A DNA stretch of 64,000 nt. Source: an uncultured Poribacteria bacterium (GTDB taxonomy: Bacteria; Poribacteria; WGA-4E; WGA-3G). The stretch spans positions 3,280,506-3,344,505 of the forward strand of contig OX638316.1 of the NCBI GenBank assembly GCA_951812525.1, written 5' to 3'. The notes beneath the pieces were generated by a model. The model was not told the origin of the DNA and made no database searches. It worked only from the letters and a program-made list of their open reading frames with translations. Each line of letters begins with the position of its first letter. The stretch's first letter is position 1. A program made the translations under genes and the position numbers. This document shows positions 9,652 to 16,719 of the stretch, in pieces.

Positions 9652-9738
9652 CTATCCGTCACCCGCACCCCTCGCACCCTCCGCTACCGCCCCAACCGCC
9701 GCATCGTAAACACACTTCAACGTCCGCAACGCTATCTT
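9652..9738 (-). pseudogene. Relic of the 3' end of the small gene at 11821-12027
   Basis: On the minus strand, 28 codons end in the same residues as the small gene at 11821-12027 (CVYDAAV, then AVAEGARGAGDG, then stop). A stretch of 42 bases (9650-9691) is identical to 11819-11860, and similarity continues with substitutions to about 9738. Upstream of that, the frame is closed by a TGA and no start or family-like sequence follows, so only a truncated 3' end remains. The FRG-TPR gene lies between the two copies. Confidence 0.75.
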
Positions 9739-10071
9739 TCAGATTCCTCCCTGTTTTCTCTTTTTAGATTTTTCTATCGTTAAACAACAAAAACCAGAAC
9801 TGTTCACGTCTCCAGGAGCGCGTTTTACCCCTAATTGTTGTTTAACTATTTTAATATATACTTTTTAAATTGTTTAAGGGTGCCACCAACCCACACCACA
9901 CCTATGTTCGTGGATTTTAAGGCATACGTTTACAGGAGAAAAGGCATACGTTTACAGGAAAGGGGAAATTGCGTTATAGACACCCGCTATGGCACTGGCA
10001 TCCTGCGATAGTGAAAATAGGTATTTTCATCTAAAGGCATACATTTACAGGAAGAAAGGCAATAATTTATA
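9739..10071. other. AT-rich gene-free region upstream of the FRG-TPR gene
   Basis: No credible gene is seen. The stretch contains an AT-rich segment (9740-9890) and the direct repeats at 9919-10052 described separately, with a TA-rich tract near 9855. Confidence 0.5.
9919..10052. repeat. Direct repeats upstream of the FRG-TPR gene
   Basis: A 19-base unit AAGGCATACGTTTACAGGA occurs at 9919-9937 and 9941-9959, a 22-base period. It recurs with one change at 10034-10052, and a fourth degenerate start AAGGCA is at 10056. The units are in the same orientation and sit about 20-150 bases upstream of a candidate promoter at 10072. They could be operator sites or iteron-like sites. Confidence 0.7.
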
Positions 10072-10100
10072 TTGAAAAACTTATGCTTTTATTGTACATT
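10072..10100 (+). promoter_or_regulatory. Candidate promoter of the FRG-TPR gene
   Basis: TTGAAA (10072-10077), a 17-base spacer and TACATT (10095-10100) lie 48 bases before the start codon and directly after the direct repeats. Confidence 0.45.
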
Positions 10101-10147
10101 AGAAGCACTCGGGGCTTGTCAAGTCAAGTGGAATTTGCTAAACAAGG

Positions 10148-11800
10148 ATGAAAAAGAATCTACATTGCGGAGCAAAGATAATAAGCATGCCAGACCATTC
10201 CAACTCTGAAAACCAACCACGCACAATTCAAGACATCATCAGCACAATAGAATCTAAATCAGCAGATGGAGTTTACATTTACCGTGGTGAACGGAAACTT
10301 CATAATGAACGTCCACATCGTGGAAAAGTCTCTTCAAACCTTTGGCGCGAATACGGTATTGACGACGAAGGATTTGATATAGAGGTTATCCAAACAGAGA
10401 TGCTGAATGCTACCAAGAAGCATATAGGACAATTACCCCAAGATTTTCGTGTAGATTTCACAACATCCCCAAATGTGTCCGGCACCGATACCACAGAAAC
10501 TATTGATTTTGAACTCCTCACCGAAATTCAACACTACGAAGGAAAAACGAACCTTATAGACTTTAGTACCGACTACCTTATCGCTCTCTTCTTTGCCTGC
10601 GACGGTTCCCCTAATGAAGATGGTCGGGTTATCCTCCAAAAAACCGATCCAATTAACCACTGGATCAAACACCCTCAAAATCCTCGACATCGCGTCATTG
10701 CACAGAAAAGTGTATTTGTTAGACCTCCAAGAGGTTTTATTGAACCCGAAGAGAACGATATTGTCCGTATTCGAGCAAACCTCAAACAACCCATACTACA
10801 GCATTTGAGGAAGTATCACAGCATATCCACGGAATCCATTTATAACGACCTTCACGGATTTATTAGAAATCAAGACATTCACGGGGATGCGTACACGTAC
10901 TTTTATAAGGGTTTTGCCTGTCACAAGAGAGCAGATGAAGCAACAACCGTAGATCAAAAACCGGAAGAATATGAAAGAGCAATCGAGCATTATACCAAAG
11001 CGAAAGAATTGAAATCGGACTTTTCTGAAGCCTATATGAATCGCGGCATTATTTACGCAGAAAAGAGGGATTTTGACCGTGCCATTAAAGACTATGACAT
11101 GGCAATAAAACTTAAACCTGATTACGCTGAATATTATAACGATAGGGGGGGTGCTTATGACAGTAAAGGTGATTTTGATACTGCCATCACAGACTTTGAC
11201 ATGGCAATAAGACTCAAACCTGATTACGCCACTGCTTGTAACAATAGAGGGCTTGTTTACGTAAAAAAAGGTGATTTTGACCGTGCCATCACAGACTTTG
11301 ACACAGTAATACAATTGGAACCAAATCATTTTGAAGCCTACAATAATCGTGGGAATGTTTACACAGAAAAGGGTGATTTAGACCGTGCCATTGAAGACTA
11401 TAACATGGCAATAAAACTCGAACCTGATTACGCTGAAGCTTATAACAATAGGGGTGGTGCTTACAGGGAAAAAGGTGATTTTGATACTGCTATCAAAAAC
11501 TATAACATGGCAATAAGACTCAAACCTGATTACGTCGGTACTTATAACAATAGGGGGATTGCTTACGCAGGAAAAGGTGATTTTGATACTGCTATCAAAA
11601 ACTATAACATGGCAATAAGACTCAAACCTGATTATGCTGAAGCTTATAACAATAGGGGTGGTGCTTTCTATGGAAAAAGGGATTTTGACCGTGCTATCAA
11701 AGACTGTAACAAAGCGATACAACTTAATCCCAATTTTACCAAAGCTCATAATAACCTCAATATGGCGTTGAGAAACAAGAAAAAGCGTGATCAAAATTGA
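10148..11800 (+). CDS. FRG-domain protein with C-terminal TPR array
   Basis: A 550-residue protein with no signal peptide, probably cytoplasmic. The N-terminal half looks like an FRG domain: GVYIYRGERKL around residue 40 and the diagnostic later motif LTEIQHYEGKTNLIDFSTDY near residues 125-145, followed by a hydrophobic ALFFAC segment. From about residue 275 on there are at least seven 34-residue TPR units with the pattern AYNNRG..Y..KGDFDTAI..Y.MAI.LKPDY. Several units are almost identical at the DNA level (102-base period), which suggests recent expansion. The biochemical role of the FRG domain is not settled to my knowledge. The gene stands alone on the + strand next to a CRISPR array and a minus-strand accessory operon. 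The ATG at 10148 has a poorly spaced GG; an alternative ATG at 10187 is possible. Confidence 0.85.
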   Translation: MKKNLHCGAKIISMPDHSNSENQPRTIQDIISTIESKSADGVYIYRGERKLHNERPHRGKVSSNLWREYGIDDEGFDIEVIQTEMLNATKKHIGQLPQDFRVDFTTSPNVSGTDTTETIDFELLTEIQHYEGKTNLIDFSTDYLIALFFACDGSPNEDGRVILQKTDPINHWIKHPQNPRHRVIAQKSVFVRPPRGFIEPEENDIVRIRANLKQPILQHLRKYHSISTESIYNDLHGFIRNQDIHGDAYTYFYKGFACHKRADEATTVDQKPEEYERAIEHYTKAKELKSDFSEAYMNRGIIYAEKRDFDRAIKDYDMAIKLKPDYAEYYNDRGGAYDSKGDFDTAITDFDMAIRLKPDYATACNNRGLVYVKKGDFDRAITDFDTVIQLEPNHFEAYNNRGNVYTEKGDLDRAIEDYNMAIKLEPDYAEAYNNRGGAYREKGDFDTAIKNYNMAIRLKPDYVGTYNNRGIAYAGKGDFDTAIKNYNMAIRLKPDYAEAYNNRGGAFYGKRDFDRAIKDCNKAIQLNPNFTKAHNNLNMALRNKKKRDQN

Positions 11801-11820
11801 CCGGCTACGAACGATAGGGA

Positions 11821-12027
11821 CTATCCGTCACCCGCACCCCTCGCACCCTCCGCTACCGCCAAAACCGCCGCATCATAAACACACTGCAACGCCTGCAAAT
11901 ACGCCATCTCCGCACGCTGGATCTCCTCCGAATCCCCACGCACTCGCACCTTCCGAACCCGCTCCAAACACACCGCCATCTCCCGGTTCGCCCTGTCTAA
12001 TATGTCCCACTGAATATCCCTAATCAT
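11821..12027 (-). CDS. Small helical protein, third gene of the zinc-motif operon
   Basis: A 68-residue acidic/basic protein beginning MIRDIQWDILDRANREM and ending GARGAGDG, probably mostly helical. Its ATG (12027-12025) overlaps the TGA of the upstream gene (12026-12024) in an ATGA arrangement, and GGGGAAG precedes it at good spacing. Both points support it being a real, translationally coupled gene. Its 3' end is duplicated as a relic at 9652-9738. Its stop lies only 20 bases from the stop of the convergent FRG-TPR gene. I do not recognise the family. Confidence 0.65.
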   Translation of the reverse strand: MIRDIQWDILDRANREMAVCLERVRKVRVRGDSEEIQRAEMAYLQALQCVYDAAVLAVAEGARGAGDG

Positions 12028-12659
12028 CTCTTCCCCTTTCCAAGCGTATAAATCTCCGCAAGCGAAAAATCCCGCACCTGCGTCCACGGCAACTTCGGCA
12101 TCAAACCGATCGGCTCTAACTTATAACCCGCCACCGTCACAGGCAACCGATCCAGCATACTCGACGACAGCGACAGATAAAAATCGTATAAATGAAAATG
12201 AATCCTGTTATAGATCCCGTTCGTCAACATCACCCACCGCACCTTCCGATCACTCACCGCAACCGCCAGAAAATGCGGAATCAGCTCCAGCGAATGCCAC
12301 GCCTCAAAAGGACCACCACGCTCCGTCAACTTCACAGCGATCCGGATCGCATGCCGCTTCGGAACATCGTGAATCGTCACACGATGCCAATCCAGCTGCG
12401 TATAATACTTCAAGAACGAATCACACGACCGCCGCCATCGCTCCTTGTTCTCCGTATCCCGATCCGCACGTGCCCAGATCGTCCGATACCGTTTCGGCAG
12501 CCAGTTATCCGCATAAGGACACGTCAAGAAATGTGAGCTCCCCTGATGCGCTCTCCCCTTCTCGTCAAAATCAGCGTTGTATGGATGCGGCTTAGCGTTC
12601 TTAATACCCCACACGATCCAACTCTTGCAGGCAGCGCACCGCATTGCGAGACGACTCAT
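12024..12659 (-). CDS. Zinc-motif hypothetical protein, paralog of the upstream gene
   Basis: A 211-residue protein. The N-terminus has a C-x2-C...H-x3-C arrangement (CAACKSWIVWG, then SHFLTCPYA), resembling small zinc-binding modules common in phage and plasmid proteins. It is followed by a conserved body with HDVPKRHAIRIAVKL and TERGGPFEAWHSLELIPHF, and then VAGYKLEP. The same blocks in the same order occur in the protein at 12661-13281, so the two are tandem paralogs. I chose ATG 12659 because an AGGA about ten bases upstream lies inside the octamer repeat and because codons further upstream are repeat-derived. The preceding stop is one base away and the following start overlaps by four bases. 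Function unknown. Confidence 0.75.
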   Translation of the reverse strand: MSRLAMRCAACKSWIVWGIKNAKPHPYNADFDEKGRAHQGSSHFLTCPYADNWLPKRYRTIWARADRDTENKERWRRSCDSFLKYYTQLDWHRVTIHDVPKRHAIRIAVKLTERGGPFEAWHSLELIPHFLAVAVSDRKVRWVMLTNGIYNRIHFHLYDFYLSLSSSMLDRLPVTVAGYKLEPIGLMPKLPWTQVRDFSLAEIYTLGKGKR

Positions 12660-12660
12660 C

Positions 12661-13281
12661 TCATGTCCTGCAGTTCTGCAAGATTGCAGGCTTGCAGGCT
12701 TGCAACACAGAACTGGGCTCCAGCCGATACCCCGCCACCCACACCGGCTTCCGTTCCGACATCTCCCCGAACACCGACAACGCAACCCCATGCAGATGCT
12801 GATGCACCCGATTGAAAAGCGCGGGCTTTATTAGTAGTGCAACAACCATCTTTTCTTCAACCGCAATCCCGTGAAAATGCCGAATCGCATCCATCGCATG
12901 CCACCGCTCAAAAGGACCGCCACGCTCAACAAGCTTCACGGCAACACGAACAGCGTGCTTTTCAGGAACATCGTAGATCGCAAGCCTCCCCCAATCCACA
13001 TCCCGCAGTGGCTTATCAGAAACACACGACGCTTTCCACCGGTCCATGGCTTCCGTATGTGCATCCGCACGCCCCCGCAAATTGCCGCGGCTACTCGGTT
13101 GATAATCCGACGCAAACGGACACGTCTCCTTATGCGGGTTACGTCGATACGGTGTCCCGTCATTCTCAAAACCGACATTGTAAGGAAGTGGTCTACCATA
13201 ACGATACCCCCACCAAATCAATTCCTTACAACCCCGGCACCGCCCAATCTCTTTTCTCAGGTGCTTCGGTAAATGTCTCAT
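12661..13281 (-). CDS. Zinc-motif hypothetical protein, first gene of the operon
   Basis: A 206-residue protein, paralog of the gene at 12024-12659. It has CRGCKELIWWG and then HKETCPFASDY (putative zinc ligands C-x2-C...H-x3-C), IYDVPEKHAVRVAVKL, VERGGPFERWHAMDAIRHF and WVAGYRLEP. The ATG at 13281 is well supported by GGAGGTG five to six bases upstream. The last roughly 15 residues (VLQACKPAILQNCRT) are encoded by the octamer tandem repeat at 12666-12705, so the C-terminus looks like repeat DNA read through to the next stop. Function unknown. The arrangement of two paralogs plus a small third gene suggests a common role. Confidence 0.75.
   Translation of the reverse strand: MRHLPKHLRKEIGRCRGCKELIWWGYRYGRPLPYNVGFENDGTPYRRNPHKETCPFASDYQPSSRGNLRGRADAHTEAMDRWKASCVSDKPLRDVDWGRLAIYDVPEKHAVRVAVKLVERGGPFERWHAMDAIRHFHGIAVEEKMVVALLIKPALFNRVHQHLHGVALSVFGEMSERKPVWVAGYRLEPSSVLQACKPAILQNCRT
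12666..12705. repeat. Octamer tandem repeat, copy 2, inside a coding 3' end
   Basis: Five 8-base units (TCCTGCAG, TTCTGCAA, GATTGCAG, GCTTGCAG, GCTTGCAA) lie at the junction of the two zinc-motif genes. On the minus strand they encode the C-terminal residues of the first gene and supply the AGGA that precedes the second gene's start. Confidence 0.65.
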
Positions 13282-13656
13282 CGTCCCACCTCCATCACAT
13301 CTACAGTAAAAGTCCTAACTTACTTCTCATCTCATTCGCTATAGTTCTGCAAAGTTGCAAGATTGCAGCTAAACCATCAGCCATCTAACCCAAAACCCAT
13401 AACCCAAAGTGAGCATAGCGAACGTACTGACAACCCTTACAACGCATAATAAACCCCTATATAAATAAGTTTATACTAATTAAGTATAATTATATAAAGT
13501 TTTTATGCAACAATTTTTTTCAAAAAGGTTGTATTTTTCACTATTTTGTGGTGTACTATTCTGACCAGTTCGGGTGGTACTGTGAGGCATACCGCACCGT
13601 ATATCTGCCACACTCCCACCGTAACAGGGGGATAAAGGACTGGGCTGGGAAACCAA
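13282..13656. other. Intergenic region between divergent genes
   Basis: It contains the third octamer repeat (13345-13368), an AACCCATAACCC tract near 13390 and a very AT-rich stretch (13440-13550) likely to hold the promoters for the divergent genes. No exact promoter could be fixed and no convincing gene is seen. Confidence 0.5.
13345..13368. repeat. Octamer tandem repeat, copy 3
   Basis: Three 8-base units (TTCTGCAA, AGTTGCAA, GATTGCAG), two of them identical to or nearly identical to units at 12674-12689. It lies upstream of the zinc-motif operon. Confidence 0.6.
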
Positions 13657-13917
13657 ATGGATATATTGGAAGAACTTAAAGCGCGTGATGAGCGCATTGA
13701 AAAATTGGAACGCGCACTTTTGTTAGTGCTGAGTTTAAACGTTGGGAATCATCTCGACAAGTCTTCTAAGAATTGTTTTAGCCATGTTCAATCTTTCGCA
13801 GTAGAGCAGGTGAAATCCCTTGTTGCCGAGTCTGGGAGTACAGAGAAAGTCATCGATGATTTACTCGCTGCTTGTGAAAAGCGTTATCGTATTGAACTCG
13901 ATACATTAGGTCGATAA
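13657..13917 (+). CDS. Small coiled-coil hypothetical protein
   Basis: An 86-residue protein. The N-terminus MDILEELKARDERIEKLERA has a heptad-like charge pattern suggesting a short coiled coil. This is followed by a hydrophobic helix and an acidic helical C-terminus (VIDDLLAACEKRYRIELD). No recognisable family, no signal peptide. The ATG at 13657 has only a weak purine-rich upstream sequence (CTGGGAAACC). It precedes the cupin gene, which appears to have its own promoter, so it is probably a separate unit. It could be a chance frame, but its amino acid composition looks protein-like. Confidence 0.55.
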   Translation: MDILEELKARDERIEKLERALLLVLSLNVGNHLDKSSKNCFSHVQSFAVEQVKSLVAESGSTEKVIDDLLAACEKRYRIELDTLGR

Positions 13918-13942
13918 CCTCATTAAAAAGTCGGAAAGGGTC

Positions 13943-13971
13943 TTGTAAAATCGTTCTCAATTTGTTAGAAT
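13943..13971 (+). promoter_or_regulatory. Candidate promoter giving a leaderless cupin transcript
   Basis: TTGTAA (13943-13948), a 17-base spacer and TAGAAT (13966-13971). Transcription would be expected to begin about seven bases later, at or next to the ATG at 13979. No ribosome binding site is visible before that ATG. Confidence 0.5.
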
Positions 13972-13978
13972 ATGTGTT

Positions 13979-14380
13979 ATGAATCAACAAAAATCCATCA
14001 TCCTCAACCAAGCAGAACTCGACTGGGAAACTTGGGAGGATTCAAATCTTGCTGCCAGAAGTCCCGTTCGTTGGAAGATTCTCATATCCGGTGAACGTGT
14101 ACCTAGTGAACGACTCACCACGGGGATAGCAGAGATGGCACCAGGGACCCTCCTTCCGCTGCATCATCACGAACCCGAAGAGACATACTACGTCATCAGT
14201 GGGTGCGGGTATGTGACAGTAGAAGATCACGAGGCATCGCTCAGTGCTGGGGCATCCGTCTTCATACCCTCTAATGCAAAACATTCGCTCCGTTGCACTG
14301 GTACCGAGAACCTGATCTTTCTATTCACTTTCGCGGCAGACCGGTTCGATGAAATCATCTATCATTTCGATATGCCTTAG
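13979..14380 (+). CDS. Cupin-domain protein
   Basis: A 133-residue single-domain cupin, cytoplasmic. The metal-binding cupin motif 1 is visible as PLHHHEPEETYYVISGCG around residues 60-77, and motif 2 as FIPSNAKHSL near residue 100. These supply the usual His/His/Glu and His ligands. Substrate is not predictable from this fold. It is followed after about 50 bases by the enoyl-CoA hydratase gene on the same strand; co-transcription is possible but not shown. The ATG at 13979 lies just after the promoter at 13943-13971, so translation may be leaderless. Confidence 0.9.
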   Translation: MNQQKSIILNQAELDWETWEDSNLAARSPVRWKILISGERVPSERLTTGIAEMAPGTLLPLHHHEPEETYYVISGCGYVTVEDHEASLSAGASVFIPSNAKHSLRCTGTENLIFLFTFAADRFDEIIYHFDMP

Positions 14381-14433
14381 TTAATTGGCGACCCAGTTTA
14401 AGGGTTTCAGGAAGGTAAAGGTAAATTACTAAA

Positions 14434-15423
14434 ATGTCAATGTCCAAAGCAATAAATACTAAGCCTATCATTTCCAATGCGGATGCAAGCCTGATAGATA
14501 TCGGCGACGGCATTGCCCGACTTGAGCTGCATAGCAAAATGAACATCATAGGAGACGGCACATTGGAGATGTTTGATGCAGCGTTGGACGAGGTTGAAGC
14601 CAATTACACAGGTATGATTGTCGCCACGGAAGCGAAACATTTTTCGGTAGGACTCAATCTCATTCTCCTGTTGGAGCGCGCGAAGAACCAGAATTGGGAC
14701 GCGATTTCTGACACAATCCATAAACTGCAGGCTGTTTGCACAAGACTCCGGATGGCATCAAAACCAGTCGTGGCAGCGACAAGCGGTATGGCACTCGGTG
14801 GCGGGTGTGAACTCGCGTTCGGTGCTGATGCTGTCCAGGCTTTTACTGAAAGTCACATCGGACTCGTTGAACTCCGCGTTGGGCTTATTCCGGCGGGTGG
14901 TGGTACCAAGGAAATGGCACTTCGGTGTCTGGAGGGCGTAGAATGCCCCGCACCGGTTCAAAGTCTGTTTCCACATGTTAATAAGGCTTTTGAAACACTC
15001 CGAGACTCGAAGATTTCACAAAGCGCATCGGACGCAATCGAACTCGGTTATCTCCGACCTACGGATCCTATTTCATCAGATCAAGAAACGCATCTCGACA
15101 ACGCCAAGCAACTCGCACTCTCGATGCACGAAGCTGGGTATTCTCCACCCAAACCGCGAGACGTATTTGTGCTTGGTGAAGAGGGGATCGCTCGATTGAA
15201 TCTGCAAACACATCTACTTCGGCAGGCAGACGCTATCGACGACTATACGCAGCACCTCGCTAATCAATTGGCTTATGTTCTCTGTGGTGGCAAACTTTCA
15301 GCACCACAGTTTGTTACCGAACAGTATCTGCTCGACTTGGAACGTGAGGTATTCATCAGTCTTTGCGGAGAACAGCAAACACATGCAAGGATAGAGGCAA
15401 CGCTCCAGAGAGGGAAGAAATGA
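14434..15423 (+). CDS. Enoyl-CoA hydratase/isomerase, FadN-type hydratase part
   Basis: A 329-residue crotonase-fold protein. It shows LELHSKMNIIGDGTLEM, then HFSVGLNLILLL, the oxyanion-hole region SGMALGGGCELAFGAD (with the first catalytic-type Glu), and IGLVELRVGLIPAGGGTKEM with the second Glu. The sequence resembles the C-terminal hydratase part of FadN-type bifunctional beta-oxidation enzymes, but the N-terminal 3-hydroxyacyl-CoA dehydrogenase part is absent and no such gene is nearby. Its stop overlaps the thiolase start in an ATGA arrangement, so the two are translationally coupled and likely act together in fatty-acid beta-oxidation. The ATG at 14434 is taken as start; MSMSK gives a second possible Met two codons later. 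Confidence 0.88.
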   Translation: MSMSKAINTKPIISNADASLIDIGDGIARLELHSKMNIIGDGTLEMFDAALDEVEANYTGMIVATEAKHFSVGLNLILLLERAKNQNWDAISDTIHKLQAVCTRLRMASKPVVAATSGMALGGGCELAFGADAVQAFTESHIGLVELRVGLIPAGGGTKEMALRCLEGVECPAPVQSLFPHVNKAFETLRDSKISQSASDAIELGYLRPTDPISSDQETHLDNAKQLALSMHEAGYSPPKPRDVFVLGEEGIARLNLQTHLLRQADAIDDYTQHLANQLAYVLCGGKLSAPQFVTEQYLLDLEREVFISLCGEQQTHARIEATLQRGKK

Positions 15424-16610
15424 AGCAAATGACACCCAATGCTGTCATCGTATCCGCTGTACGCACAGCCGTAGGAAGAGCTGGCAGAGGCACGCTAAAG
15501 AACACGCGTCCGGATGAACTCGCCGCTGCTGCCCTCCGTGGTGCAGTTGAGAAACTTCCTCAACTCGACCTTGAGGCGATAGACGATGTCATCATCGGAT
15601 GTGCTACACATGAGGGACCGCAGGGTTACAATGTTGCCCGAATCGCGAGTTCTCGTGCAGGGCTTCCCGTCTCTGTGCCTGCCATCACAATCAATCGCTT
15701 CTGTGCATCTGGTTTAGAAACAATTGCGATGGGTGCTGAGCAAATTCTATCTGGACGTTCCGAGATAGTTATTGCTGGCGGTGTAGAGAGCATGAGTCAA
15801 GTGCCGTTCGGTGCTAATCTCTCCCCGAATCCCGCTCTCATAGAACATGCTCCCGATGCCTATCTTAGTATGGGCTTGACTGCTGAAAATCTGGCGCGGA
15901 AGTACGACATATCTCGCACCGCACAAGATACTTATGCGTATGAGAGCCACCGCAAGGCAATCGCCGCGATTGATGCTGGCAAATTCCGAAAAGAAATCGT
16001 TCCACTTATCATAGAGGACACAAACTTTAATTCTGAAGGCACTTCTGAAACCGTTAGTTCTGTCTTTGATACGGATGAGGGACCACGCCGAGATACTTCA
16101 CCAGAAGCATTGGCATCCCTCAAGCCTGTTTTCCATGTAGATGGGACAGTAACCGCTGGCAACGCATCCCAGATGAGCGATGCTGCCGCTGCTGTTATCC
16201 TGATGTCCGAGGAACGCGCGAAAGCGACAGGTTACGATCCGTTAGCCCGTTTCGCCAGTTACGCCACAGCCGGTGTCCCACCTGAAATCATGGGAATCGG
16301 ACCGGTGCCTGCCATTCCAAAGGCACTCGCGTCTGCAGGACTCACCTTAGACGATATAGATGTCATAGAACTTAATGAAGCCTTCGCCGTGCAAGCCCTC
16401 TCCGTGATTCAGGGAGCGGAATTGCCGACCGAGAAGGTGAATGTCAATGGTGGTGCAGTCGCATTGGGGCATCCACTCGGTTGCACAGGCACGAAACTTA
16501 CTGTAAGCCTGATTAATGAAATGCGCAGGCAAAATCACCAATACGGTATGGTGACAATGTGTGTCGGCGGCGGGATGGGTGCTGCCGGTGTTTTTCTATC
16601 ACCTGAATAG
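15420..16610 (+). CDS. fadA: Acetyl-CoA acyltransferase (thiolase)
   Basis: A 396-residue thiolase, the last step of beta-oxidation (or the reverse condensation). The active-site Cys lies in [15 protein letters not shown] near residue 90, the His in the [14 protein letters not shown] motif near residue 355, and the second Cys in [11 protein letters not shown] near the C-terminus. The start ATG at 15420 overlaps the preceding stop (ATGA) and is preceded by AGAGAGGGAAG. A longer frame upstream overlaps the hydratase gene and lacks thiolase character. With the hydratase it forms a two-gene beta-oxidation unit that lacks a dehydrogenase partner in this window. Confidence 0.93.
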   Translation: MKQMTPNAVIVSAVRTAVGRAGRGTLKNTRPDELAAAALRGAVEKLPQLDLEAIDDVIIGCATHEGPQGYNVARIASSRAGLPVSVPAITINRFCASGLETIAMGAEQILSGRSEIVIAGGVESMSQVPFGANLSPNPALIEHAPDAYLSMGLTAENLARKYDISRTAQDTYAYESHRKAIAAIDAGKFRKEIVPLIIEDTNFNSEGTSETVSSVFDTDEGPRRDTSPEALASLKPVFHVDGTVTAGNASQMSDAAAAVILMSEERAKATGYDPLARFASYATAGVPPEIMGIGPVPAIPKALASAGLTLDDIDVIELNEAFAVQALSVIQGAELPTEKVNVNGGAVALGHPLGCTGTKLTVSLINEMRRQNHQYGMVTMCVGGGMGAAGVFLSPE

Positions 16611-16719
16611 GGGTGCCGATATCCACAGGCGCGCTGGTACCCGTTATAGAAATTATTTATATCATCAACCAAATCACTACTTTTCAACATAGGAATCTCC
16701 GCAGAGGTAATTATAAAAT

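Noticed and set aside
10300-11794. Long minus-strand frames opposite the FRG-TPR gene (10433-10789, 10796-11329, 11378-11794)
   Set aside because: They run antisense to the TPR gene; their periodic sequence is the complement of the TPR repeats, and the + frame has the domain signatures.
11787-12023. Plus-strand Pro/His-rich frame over the small minus-strand gene, and similar frames at 12192-12536 and 12837-13388
   Set aside because: Low-complexity shadows of the zinc-motif operon. The minus strand has coupled starts, ribosome binding sites and paralogous motifs.
8100-13660. A complete prophage or integrated plasmid
   Set aside because: The zinc-motif proteins and repeats look mobile, but there is no integrase, terminase, capsid, transposase or partition gene and no clear attachment repeats.
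13503-13697. Minus-strand 64-codon frame upstream of the coiled-coil gene
   Set aside because: It overlaps an AT-rich promoter region and the start of 13657-13917, has no ribosome binding site, and no family-like sequence.
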